From Nemopilema nomurai (taxonomy: Eukaryota; Cnidaria; Scyphozoa; Rhizostomeae; Rhizostomatidae), in assembly GCA_003864495.1 (NCBI GenBank), contig ML133493.1:3479820-3543819 (forward strand): a stretch of 64,000 nt of DNA. The letters run 5' to 3'. The notes beneath the pieces were generated by a model, which was not told where the DNA came from, made no database searches, and was given only the letters and a program-made list of their open reading frames with translations. The translations under genes and the position numbers were made by a program. Position 1 is the stretch's first letter. Each line of letters opens with the position of its first letter. Below are positions 25,035-37,900 of this stretch, one piece after another.

Positions 25035-25929
25035 TAATGAAATTCGCGTTTTGCGACTAAATGCCCATTTATAGTGATATGTCAGAATTACGTAAATTTG
25101 TTTTAAAGACAATGATCTCACAGTCTGTACGTTTTTCATAGCCCAAATGCTCTTATCTCTTTCTACAAGGTTCAGGTGTACTCACTTGAGAAAGCCTCTA
25201 GAGATCTTATCCCATTCGGTGAGGCTCGAAATCCTTTACTCGTGTGATTTCTACAGGTTTCTTAAGTCAAAGTCAAAACAAGCCAAAACAGTGATTGCCA
25301 TTTATCGCCTGCAACAAATTATATTATTATCGCCCATAATATCGATACGTAACAGCGTGAAAATCGTCAGTTTTCAATGCATAGGTTCAAGAAACGTCGA
25401 TCAATATGTGCAAAAAGCTGCAATTCTGCCAGTGTTTGGTTGAAACAGCCGACTCATTAGAACCTATCTGGCAACCTATGCCAAGATTCCACAGCAGCTT
25501 TTTAAAAAGTGCAGCGTTGGAGGCTTTTATAGGTAAAGTCTGTTTAGCTCCTGCTGATTGACTGCTAATTTCAAAAAATGCCAAATGCAGCCCACTATAA
25601 AAAAGTATAATCATAGAAAATAGACAAATGACCGAATCATTTGGGGCTTTTGAGAGGCTTTCCGTTGAAAAGCAAGCCATTTTTCTTTGTTAGTCTTTCA
25701 CATTAAGTTATAACTCCTAAACCGCAAAAAATGACTGGAAGTTTGGCTCAGAAAAGTTTTCTTTCTACAGCTCAAATAACTGTTTGCCTTCTTTTACGCA
25801 ACTGCCATGCATGGGAGATGAAAAAACGTTTAATTATTTGCATCACCTGTTGGAATGAAAACACTGTAACCCAATTTGTTTAGTCAGGTATATGGATGAT
25901 TTGAACATGTTGACTCTGAAACTATGGCC

Positions 25930-26430
25930 AGTAATCTTCCAGTCTTTGATGACGTCAGGCTAAGGTGTGGAAGCCAAGAAAAGGCTATGAGATTTCCAGT
26001 CTTGGTGATGGCATTAAGATACGGCTATAAGTCTTAAGTCATGAAGTTGACATTAAGTAATCCATCAGTCTACCAGGCCCTGGTGTCAAGGCCAAGATAA
26101 GGCTTTGAGTCTTAAGTCATGGTGTTGACATTAAGTAATACACTCAGTCTTCCAGTCTTGGTAATTACAACATCAAGATATGACTACTACTCTTGAGCCA
26201 TTGAGACGGTATTAAGTTCACACCATAAGTCTTTTAGATTTGGTGTTAACACACGTGCTAAGACCATGAGTCTTCCAGTCTTGGTGATAACAACATCAAG
26301 TTATGGCTATTAATCTTAAGTCATTGCAATGGCTTTAAGTTAATACCATAAGTCTTCCAGTCTTGGTGGTATCTTAATGCTAATGCCAGGTGTCCAGCAG
26401 CCTTAATTATGACGTCAAGCTAACAGCTTC
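25930..26430. repeat. Degenerate ~80-bp tandem array
   Basis: The phrase TCTTCCAGTCTTGGTG and its variants recur at about 25934, 25991, 26068, 26148, 26229, 26271 and 26353. Between them lie repeated phrases such as GTCTTAAGTCAT and GGTATTAAGTTAATACCATAAG. The dominant spacing is about 80 bp. Copies have diverged considerably, so the array is old. Confidence 0.65.
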
Positions 26431-29400
26431 AGCCTTATAATTGTGCTGCTCACCTACGATAGTCTAGAGATCTTTCACTGCGCAGGGACACCTTGCTTCA
26501 CCACCTGCGCACTATGGGTGTGTGTCAAAAGTCGCTAGAAATTTTTATCATTGCGCTCAACCTGGGAAACAAACAGCTTTCTATCTTCTCGTAGATGATA
26601 ATCAACATTGTGTGCGCCTTGCTCTTTGGCTTGATTTCCTGTTGGCATAGCAACAAGTGGAAACAAGGAACGCGACAATATTCACCCGTGGCTCACATTG
26701 TTCATTCTCTGATCGTCAGTAGCTTTCATGCTCAATCAGGACCTCCGGCGAGAATGAATAAATGGAGAGGTCTGTGCAATCAAAGAGCTGAGAAAATTTC
26801 AATTAAATTTTAAAAAGGCATACTTTGCAAAAATCAAAGCAGTCCTTTAAAAGTGCTTATTTGACACTATCTCACAAATAATAACCTTTTGCTCAGGTTT
26901 CTTGTCGCCATTCTTAATCTATGCGAGATAAAAGATCACTTTTGAGTCAAAAGATGAGAAGAATGATATGTGTGTTATCCATGCAGTCGTTTCAGATTTC
27001 AGGTAAATACTCTAGCACCGACCTCTCAGTACAAATGGTTTCTATATTGGCTAATATTTGATAGTTTGTGTACAATTGTTAAGCATTGACTGACTGTTTG
27101 TGTGCTGTTCTCTATGCATAATTTGTTTTCTACAATAACGAGTTCTCCAGCCAAAACATGCAGCTCTGTGCTTGTTTGATGTGGCAAAATTATTATAGCT
27201 TTGTTGCATGTTATTCAAGAACAGACCGGCTAGCTTTCCAGTAACATCTCACAGGCTAGTAACTCAAAGCTTGATCACTGCACCAAGGTATAACCTTTGA
27301 ATTGACAGCCCAAAGAGCCTACGAGTTCACAATAATTCGAAAAAGACACAGCAGTTACACTGTGTTAAACCGTGAAAAATGCAAGCTACTGATCCTTTAT
27401 AACTGGCAAATGACCACCGGTATATTAACCCATCTACACTTTTTCGCCGCATCTTTCTTTAGCTTATCGAGGGCCCACGCCATAACTGAACGTATGTTCG
27501 ACATCCTAAGGTGAATGTTCTTTGCTTTGTTGTTAAAACTGTTTGAAAACATTTACTAGCAGTGACGCAGAGTGCAAGTCAAGGATGAATTGAGAAAGAG
27601 GTGTTTCCAATAGGTGGGCGTTACTGCTTAGGCGCAGATCCTGCACCCACGTACTTCTAAAGTATCCCAGCCTACGGTGAAACATCGCAATAGTGTAAGT
27701 ATTCCACGTGAGATGGACCTATGATAAGCAACATGTTGAGCCTCTGATAAGCAACGGGCGTGGGACAGGGCACCCGAAGTGAACTGAGTTCAATAATTTA
27801 CAGATCAGCAAGAGTCTGTTAGTCCTTCTATCAAGAAAGGTTCCTTCCTTGAACATCACTTCGGTAGAGCGCAGACGTAATTGAAACACTGTATCGTCGA
27901 TTTTTGCTTTAAATATATACAAAACGTGACTATATACAGCTATAACGTAACTTCTAGCCCATCATAAGCTTATATCGTGTCTTCATCATCATCGTCACTT
28001 TACTACTACCAAGACTTGACCTTACAATAAAGAGCGTGAATATAACACTTAAGAAGACTGGGGCGAGTAGGAATCCCCTATAATGGCGTGAGATGCGACA
28101 GTTTCCCTACGTGAAATGTCTGATAAGAATATTCCTTCGTTTTGCCAATTATACATTCAAACTTTATTGATGTTCTTGAATGTCATTTGTCTGGCTCAGA
28201 TTAAAATTGACTTCTTAGCATCTGTGCTTTGATTTTCTGCACATGCTGTCATTTTTATTGATGCGTCTGCTTCATTTTAAAATGCACAGGCATCTTGGCT
28301 TAGTCCTTCTTTCCAAAGATAACTGTCGCTAGAAGTATTATTACGCCGCGCACAATACTTAGCCATAGACAGACGCAACCAAAAGTTGCATCTGGCTTGT
28401 TTTATACGGCTCAGAGCCAATGCTTGGTATTCTATCCGAATAATATTTATGATATTGATATTCATGATATTCTTCTTAAACTCCTTTCTAAACTGACTAT
28501 ATTGAGACTCTAAAACAAAACAACAGATTGATTTGAATGAGAGCTTGGCTAACGACCATTGATTCATCGGTTCCATAAACATTATTTGGAAAATATTACC
28601 CATGAGACGCAGTTTTAGAAGACTTAATGCTGCAGTCATATAGTATAACAATATTGATTGCCAAACATTTGGCTAGAAAATCCCTTTCTGACTTAACAGA
28701 TGACGATTCAAACTTTTTGTTATCATTGTAATTATTATATTTTGAGATTTACAGCTGTGTTTGTATCTTGATGAGTTGTTTGGCGATTCCTATTGATAAA
28801 AATAATAATCTGAACGGATAAAATCCGCATTGCAATAGGGAGGAAAAGCCGCAATTTGTTTGAAGATTTTTCAATTATTTCGAATAATTGCTGGGAGTTG
28901 CCCAACTTCTCAGCTATTGAAAACGAGGAGCTAACACGGCCTGGTTGAACAAAACAACGTTCTCTGAAATTATCATTGATGGTTGCTTAAAGGGGAGGTA
29001 ACTAGTTAGAAAGTTTGCCAATGGGTCCATCAAGTACTTCAAAGGTAGCTTTTCAGCTCTCGAAAAGCATATATTTTAAGTGTATCCAATAATTTTTTTG
29101 ACAGAAATGAGTAATTAAAAATGATAATTTCTTCAAAAGTGGACTATCAAAATACATGCAGTGTTCATTTTAAGCCAAGGTGAGGAATTGATCCACGGTT
29201 TAACAAAATGACTGATGTTATAAATGGGAAAATATTTAACAACGAGAATTTACTTGCATGTTTTATTTAAAATAGAATATTTGCAGATTGAAGGAAAGTG
29301 CTCGATACGAGCATCTTTACTGGCGACGTCATAAAACAATAATGATATTGACATGGGGATACTTTCTTCCCCTCTTTGTGTGCCCCACACTTCGTTGCAA

Positions 29401-31919
29401 AGAACGCGGAAAGTGGGATCCAATATACTCCCTTCTGTATTCCAGGTTTTTCTGAATGCAGCTTCTTGATCGGCAAGAACACAAGGTATGCTACCACAAT
29501 AATGCTTAATTAGAAAATCTGCAGTTCCTTTAGATTCAGAATGATCACCAATGTAATGTTGATAAGATTAAGAAATCAAGCGAAGTGAGACAAATAAATT
29601 TTCATTACTTAATGCGAGTGTTTTATTTGGTTGTGAATTTCTTTGAGCTGATCTTTAGGAAAACAAACCCCAAATAAAAGAGTAATCAGAGCCAGAAATA
29701 GGCACCTGCATGTGATTACTTCTAGTTGTATCCTTAGCTTTGATGGGAATACAAGGGTGGGTAGTTAGCCTTGAATTTTTTCTCTTTTGCACTGTTGTCT
29801 AGGGATACCAGTCATTTCGGTTTTTGTACGCGGCAAAGGAAAAAAGATTTGACAGGAGGTTCAATTGTCAAGGTACCATTCTCTGCATCGTTCAATGTTT
29901 GTCTCGAAGTTGCTATACGGTCAACGAAGTATGAAGCAATTGAATGTCTTAATTTTCAGGCAGGGTCGGCGTTCTTTTTGTAATTTGAAAGTAGGGGGGC
30001 CAAAGATTGAATATTTTGAAAGGCAGCCACCCGTAAACAAGGGTCCTACTAAGCAAACTAAATTACAGAATATTTGATCTCCTTTCTCTCTACTTGTAAA
30101 TTTCTACTTCTTTCTACATGGCCTTAAAAATATTTTGCCCTACAAAAATTGGGCCCCCTTGCAACCCACCCCCTTCCCCCCCCCCCCCCCGACTTCACCA
30201 GTCCTGCCAGGTGCACGCCCGAAGAAGCAAAAGATTGCAAAGAACGAGAGAAATTCAATCGAGAAGAGGGTTAAGGCTTTTTTCCTATTTTTGTATCATA
30301 CTTGGCCCATAAGATGTGTACATACTGAAAGGACAATAGAGTTCTAAAGTCATGACGTCACAAAAATCTATTCTAGAAATTGTTTAACTTGGATCCTATA
30401 ACCTGAAAGAGCAGCATGAAATACCTCCAAATCGGCAAAATTAGTCAATGTGCTATAAATTGGTAGTGATATGGCCATATGTGTATTCGCTCTGTCCGTA
30501 TCAAACTCTTTATTTTGGCCTCTGTTCGTAATATTACGAGCAGAGCCAATAAAAGTGGATTCGTTAGCAAACTTGAAATTCTTCATTGGCCATACCTAAA
30601 CCAATTCTAGGCACATTTGGTCAATTTTGCATATTTTGAAGTATTTCGTGGTGGTCCTTTATAGGTTTCTAAAAATAGGTTTCTGGTGAAGTCACACTTT
30701 AGGACTTTTTTCAGCTTCAAGACTTCGTTTTCCTAGCGAGGTCTCGGACGTGTTTGTCGCCTTTTTAGTTTGCCATTTACTCAGTCTGGCCTCAAGGTTT
30801 CCCATCGTTACTGTCGATTCCGAGCCGCTTCAAAACTTGATCCGAACTAGTATATGCTTGCCGCACTGTTTGGTGGCTTGAGTGCAGCTGATATTGAACA
30901 AGAAATTACTTTGATGTGATTCAACAGCAATACGTAGCATGCGCAGGAGGTCAGAATCCTATCACTGCGCTTCGCCGTCTAATAACACGGCTTACTGGCT
31001 CCCTGTAAGGCTGTATCGCCAAGTACTCTACTAAGCATGACCGAGATCAAGGGACAACCGTTATGTTTAGATGAAATCTCAGTCATCTCAGGTTGAGAAC
31101 ATGCATAGATATCGTACATCAGCTTGACAACGACTTCGTTTTCATAATCTATTGTTGGGAAGTTATCTCGTGGATTGCAATGTTTGTCGTGTGTTCTTCA
31201 ATCCATTGACATAAATGTCGGCGACCATATTTCAACTTGCCGAAACCACGCCTTCCTTCCCCGTGGAGAGATCAGTGAAAAATACGACTGTCCACACACT
31301 CTGTTGGATTTTCGAGATGAACTCAAGGATCAATGTTGATCTAAATCGTTTTGCACTAAAAGCACTTTCCTTAGTCTCTTTAAAGCTTAAAAGGATTTTT
31401 TTTAAAAACCGAGATATGAAATAGCATTTTCGATCTAGATTTTCTGTTCAAGTTTAGTTTGTCAGATAAGGAAAACAGCCCCCATAGAAGAATTTATAAT
31501 TAACGGTGAACAGAGTTCCTCGCTGATAGTTTAACTAAATTTTAGCTAATTTCTAACCAATTTATAGCAGATAAGCTTTCTTTTTCATTTATACACAAAG
31601 AATAAACCTAAAGTAGAGCCCTTCAAAGATGGCTTATAATAAGAGGTTTTATACTAAATTATCAGCGCGAATTAATAGTATATATTCATAACTCAGAACA
31701 AAATTCAATTATTTGAGACTTGAACTACTGTCTGCTACAACCTCGTAGTGAATGGTAGTCTCGTATGCATGACTGAGTTGTGTTTACGAAAAGGTTGATA
31801 TTCCATCACGAGATGGGGAATATGGATGCTTCGGTTTTACTCGAGGAAAGCTAAAATAATTAGCTCAAAGTCTCAAAATGCTGGGATATTCTGATTTAAG
31901 TGTTTAAACTTCTACTGAG

Positions 31920-34900
31920 ATGTCAGGGGCCCAGGCATACCGCTTTGCGGACTATTTCTCGGCTTGTGGACTAGATGAGAAATCTGGACTAGAGCCTGAA
32001 AATGGAGGTGAGTTCATGCTGTTTACGGTTTGGTATCGTGGAGTTATGATCCTACTTATCGTTAGAATTTCAAGGAATAGTAATATTTTGAAGAAGCACG
32101 TTGAATTGAGAAGGGGCCTAGCTTTGTTTTTTATCAGACTGCACTATACTGGGTGTAATTTAAATGCCAGAGTGTAATTACCGTAGACATGCACCAACGT
32201 AAGTGGCTTGTTTATCATATAAAGTGAGGCACTTTTTTGCACTTTTTTGTGCCGGTGCCACAGTATCAACTTTCTTGTTGCAAAAGCTATCAAAATAATT
32301 TAATGTTCCATCAAACGCAAATCTCTGCATCAAGGGCATTCTTCTAAATGCACAAAACTTATAGCTTGTTAAATGCTAAATTAGTTTTGTTAAATGCTTA
32401 TTCTATACCATTTGTTGCAAAAGTGTTTGTTTTAAACAAACTATGCAAGTTTGTAAAATGGTTTTCTTCACATTTTGTATATGGCTTGACCCATGATATC
32501 TGAAATCAGTCTTAATCTGTAGTTAAAGTATGTGTTGAAATCATATAGTTTTCACTTGATAATTTTCATAGATAAGTGAAAGGCAGAAAAAATGGATTTT
32601 CAAATTAAAGTGCCAAAAAATCTTTGAAATGATGGAAACTTGATGCAGGATCAAGTGCAGAATGTGTTTAGGCTATGTACATAAGACCTTGTTGTCCGGC
32701 CTACCATTTTGACAAAAGGAAAAATCTGAATTAGTTTTCCATTTCACTTCATAGCACTTTAAACACAATATAACTAATGTATGATAATATGTACAAATAA
32801 GCTTTATTGCAATGTTGTGGTAATCAACTTATCTTATACAGCAATCCTAAGAATTACCTTAGGAAGGATGTTGGTTATTTATATAGTTAGTTAAGAATTT
32901 TGATATTTAGCAGAAGCATTCAGTTCAAAGAAGAATTCATGAAAAGTTTATCTAGATATGAATATGATATATATTGGTTTAGGGCTGTTTTTGGCAAAAA
33001 GGCAAAGTGTGGAAAATAATTATTGCAGGATAATCTTATTTTAACAGGATATTTCAATATTGCAATTTCTATTCAGACTAACCAGACTTTTTGTAAGCTG
33101 TATTATTTATATGGTTTGCATAGCTTTCATTGATATATTTCAAACCACTTTTATTTCACAAGAGTTTATAATAGCATTACATTGCTTCATTAAGATATGC
33201 AATTAAATTTGAGTAAAAGTTTTTTTTCACATCATATTCAATGTAATTTTTTCTAACATCTTCAGAAATGGTTGGATCAGTTTCACCTTTTGAGCAGAGG
33301 TATAAAGCAAGTCTTCTGTTTCATGCACCAAAAGATGTTTCTGGGAATCCTTTTGATGGAAATGGAGTGCGCATGGTATGTTTGTTGACCTAATGTTTTT
33401 TATATTGACCACAAGCTTGTGGTATCAATTTTACAATGTTAGTATTGCAAACTAAACCTGTAACCAGAAAAATTGTACTATCATCAGTAATTAAAACAGA
33501 CTGGCTAGTTTTTTGCAGTAACAACAGTCTCCTTATGCCTTTTTCAACATGTTAAGTATTTCTTCTTATCAGTTTTAGGATCAAGAAGAAGTTTATATCT
33601 TCTGAAAATAATTTTAATGGCCTAAAGAATTTTCTCCATTTTGAAATGGAAACAATTGAATTAATGGCTTGAAGCTTAGCAAGTGTGCAAAAGTTCTTCT
33701 GACACATGAAGCAATATAATTGGTATAATATTATACTGTAAATAAATTGTTTTCCAAAGTTTGGCTGGTTTTATGTTAAAAGTGATGGATGGCAACATCT
33801 AAGGATGCTATCAGCTGGCAATAGGAGACAGCAAAATTAGCTCTAAAGCCATCTTAAAGCTGACTAGATTGTGATATCTGTAACTAAATTGAATAGATTA
33901 TTTTTTGAATAGCTCACCTTAACCTTTGATATTTTATCTACTACTCTGTTGATCTAAAATGTGTTTCATCTTCACACACAGCTGTGTTTTCCCAGAGGCT
34001 TGAAATTTCTTGTGAACAATCACCCTGAACCATTCTTCCATTCGTTTCTATTGACTCGTGAGGATGGCTCCAGAGTCTACGGATGTGCTGTCACATTTTA
34101 TGAGCGTGTAAGAAATGATAGCATCTGTGCAGCCATGTTGATGTTGTGTAGCATGTTTGTAACAGAGCAAGATTCCTCTGGCAGACAACCAGAGAGAACA
34201 GAATTATCAAATGGATCTAAAGATCAGAAAAGCAGAATAGAGTTGCCTAGGTATAAAGGCTATTTTAACCTATTGTAATTTGTTTACAAATTCTTGTAGG
34301 AACCAAATGACATAGAGAAGTACTAACCGCAATAAATGCAATTATTACTTTGGCTGTCAGCATTCAATACGATTCTAGCAAAAATTTTATTTCATTTTTT
34401 CTTAGAGTATCACCAAGCATTTATTTGTATTTTTATATTTTAGAATGCTTGTATTTTTGAGATATTTTCATGTAAATGGGTCTGACTCTAACTGACTCTT
34501 TAATATTCTGGAATCTGGAATAAAAGTTCTGGAATCTTTAATTTTTACAAATATCTCACATTGTAGCTCAGCATGTTGTTATTTCTAAGAACCACCTGTT
34601 GTTTGGGTTTCAAATGGAAGTCAATAGAATAAGTTTGTTTTGGGAAGAAGAGAATACTGCGGAAAATATTCTGTGCTTGTGCCAGACCTCGCTACTTATT
34701 ATATGCTTAATTTCAGATGGCTAGCAGCTTGGGAAGTGCCTAAGCTCTTCAGTTTAGACATTTATTTCTGTGACACCAACACGCTTCTCCTTAATTGCAG
34801 GTATGATCCATCGCAAGACACTTTGTACTGTCCGAAATGCATCTGCCTAATCATGCAACAGCCTTTCATTACGGCTGCAGAAATGTATCTTCATGCCCTA

Positions 34901-37900
34901 CTTCAGGCCGCGTTTAAGGAGGCTGATTCGGCTCTCCATCTAGAATCATCTGTTTATAACCTGCTGTTTGAAATTCCCGCACCGCCTCCCGGCAGAACCC
35001 TACGATTTTCTTGTGGCAGCACCGCCATTACTTGCCAACATCCAAACATTGAGGAGCTGCCTCTGTTCGACTACTCCCTCAAGGAGATGTTTCTCACACT
35101 TGGCATCGAAAATGTTGTCGACTTGTATACGTGTGTCTTGCTTGAGCATCAAGTACTGTTGGTTGGATCAGGCAAGTAGTTTCTCAATCATAAATTTCGC
35201 TCTTTTCATTAGTGTGATACTGTTAGCTTGTGTATAATTCGGCCTGACTGTCCTCTCTCTACCACACTACGCGTCATTACAATAATTTATATTTCTTTAA
35301 AACGCTTGTAGTACTTAGATAACTTTCTTACTTGAGTACCAGCTCAAAATGGTATTGTAGTTGCCATCATAATTTGCCGCCTACGTCAGAAGAGTGAAAG
35401 CGTTTATCCCTGTATAACTCTATCAAGCAAAGAGTATTCTTTAACCACATGCTTGGGGTCTCGATCCTATCAATTACTGATGAATGTTGATTGATTAAGT
35501 AGGTAACTTGACTACATCAAGGTGTCTTTCTTTTGAATTCGAACCTAAACTTCTATCAAGGGCAGCTCAAATACAACTGTATTGCTCTTGTTTACTCATG
35601 CTTGGTCTCGTTGCCACGTGGCCTCATTTCATCTTCAGTAATATGGATAGCAATCTCTTTCAGAACTCGAAAAGTTCATGCTGATTGCTGAAGCCATAAC
35701 CAACCTGCTCTTCCCTCTACACTGGCAGCACGTATACGTTCCTATACTACCATCAAGTCTGTTGCATTTCCTCGATGCCCCGGTACCCTTCATCATGGGG
35801 GTCTATTGCCAAACGGACGAAGATAAAGCTGGTGTCGATGTCCCATTTGAGGTAATTTCTTTGGTTGCCTTTTCAAGCCATTTATAGATGTGGCTATGAC
35901 AGATTTTGGTGCTAAATGTAATTTTTCAAAAGATAGTTACATGAGAGTGAAGGCATGTTTTCATGTTGTACCTCTGCATATAGACACTTTCCGTCCTTTT
36001 CCCGGATGAATAACGCAAATTTAAGCCATTATTTTTTTAAATTTATTTTTTATGCCACTTCGCATCTTCCTGGCAGTTGGTGCATTTAGCCGTTACTGAA
36101 TGTCGTGTTTCAGCATTGACTTATCTTTGCCCCCAGTCTTCCCTGTGTTTGCTGGATATCGACGAAAACATAATCGAACTACCAGAAGAGATCCCTCATC
36201 TCCCTGGCCGAGAAGACCTCATTAAAGAAGTAGCTGATGTCTTGTCGAAGTACGGCGTTAAACCTCCACAAGGAAGCGTATACTTGCGCGCGGTAAACAC
36301 TTCGAAGCCTGGTGAAGACTACGACAGCAACTCGAGCTATGAGAGCCTCGATGCGGATTTGGATGGGTCGTGTGAGAGGCGAGAGCGTGCTCCTCTGAAG
36401 AAGGCCACCAGTTTCAAGGGGCAGAAAAACAGGGGCAGGCCGTCAACTGGGGAGCGCCCCACTGCCCGCAGACACCGTTCCCACTCAACATCCCCGGCGT
36501 TGCGTAGAAAGGAATATGACGTTACGGAGAGGGAGAGGAATGACATCAGTTATAAAATGCAGCCCCGAAAGCTGAAGGTATTTGACGAGAAGAGGAATGC
36601 TCCTGGGCAGAACGCAGAGGCCGGTGGGAAAGAGATCACCAATGGAAGCAAGACGCTGCCTAACCCCCGGCTGGCCGCCATGCTTGCGTTGGCCCAAAAG
36701 GCCGGTATCGACCCGAGCTCGGTCGTTAGCAAGCATCACCTCGGTGCGGACTTGAGCAAACAGACATTCGCTGGTAGGGAGAACTTGTTTATTTACGGGG
36801 AAAGGGCGCAGCAGATTACAAGGAAGGTGCAGCATGTCAACGAGCTGAACATCATCATTCGAGATGTGTTTCTCAACCGATTTACGCAAATGCTAGTTGA
36901 CTATGAATCATTTGTAATCGTTCCCAAGCAGGATAAAGAGCAGTGGATATCGAACCGCGAGCATATGCAGAATTTCGACAAGGCCGCCTTCCTCTCTGAC
37001 CAGTCAACGTCAGCGTTGCCTTTCATGACTTTGTTTGTGGAAACACAAGCGTTTGCTAGCTTAATCGACATGAAGATCCTGGCGTCCTGGGAAGACTGTA
37101 ACCCAAGGCTTTCGTTTTTCGACAAGAAACGTGATATCTTGAAAGTGAGGCTTGGAATCATTCGCTCCCAGGTCTACGAAAGATGCGTATACTTTCCAAA
37201 GTCCAGTATGTTATCTTTTAATTTTTTGTCGGCTATTTCATCAAATTGCTAGTCATTTTCGAGTTATTTTCAAGATATCACCAATTTTCGCACATCATTT
37301 ACTGGGTAATATTTCAATGAAAATTGGCAACATTTCTTTTCCTTGCCAAAGTTTGAGGATTTCTTTTCTTTTCCTCGGCTGTTTACATGATATTCTGAGC
37401 GTCTACCAGATGTTTGTGGCTGACGGTTCTCGCTCTCCGTGGGTGGTAAGATCATTTACCGTGAAAATTGCTTCTCCGTTAGAATAAATTGTGAAAGTAC
37501 GAGGGCATGGTGTGATTCTATTGACTGATGTCTGTTGTACTTAGTATTTTATTATTTAATCTTCATTAAGACTCAACAGCACCACAGCCCACCCCATATG
37601 CGGAGACAATAACGACTGCTTTATCTGTATCCACGACACCTGAAGTAGTTTAAATGGCTTCTTAGCGTCTTCTGAATATGCAAAGCACAGCTCTGTTGAG
37701 TTGTAATTTGTTTGTTGATTGACGCAAGAAACATCTGCATATTGTAACAGATCACCAGACATCCTTCGAAATAAGCCGATTTCAATCACATAGATGATCG
37801 TTTTCAGCATATCGCCCTCGATCAAGACTATAACCATCTATAGCGCAAAATGAGAAGCATTAGAATCTCGTTTTATCCTCCAAAGAGTAATTACCGATTG

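Larger units (their letters stand above)
23533..31919. other. Long intergenic region dominated by repeats
   Basis: Besides the nested MITEs and the degenerate array, this 8.4-kb stretch holds no gene I can support. It has a poly-C tract at about 30177-30190. One exon-like hydrophobic segment (29287-29445) is described among the findings. The promoter of the DENND5-family gene should lie at its right end, but no TATA or other element is obvious. Confidence 0.45.

Noticed and set aside
24229..25139. Frames on both strands around 24.2-25.1 kb
   Set aside because: They fall inside the Harbinger-like and mariner-like MITEs and reflect TGTTGGATGATG repeats; no transposase motif is present.
28277..28651. 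124-codon minus-strand frame with an FRKEFKKN segment like a receptor tail
   Set aside because: No preceding transmembrane helices were found upstream on that strand, so receptor identity is unsupported.
36337..37161. Several minus-strand frames
   Set aside because: They are antisense shadows of the large DENND5 exon.
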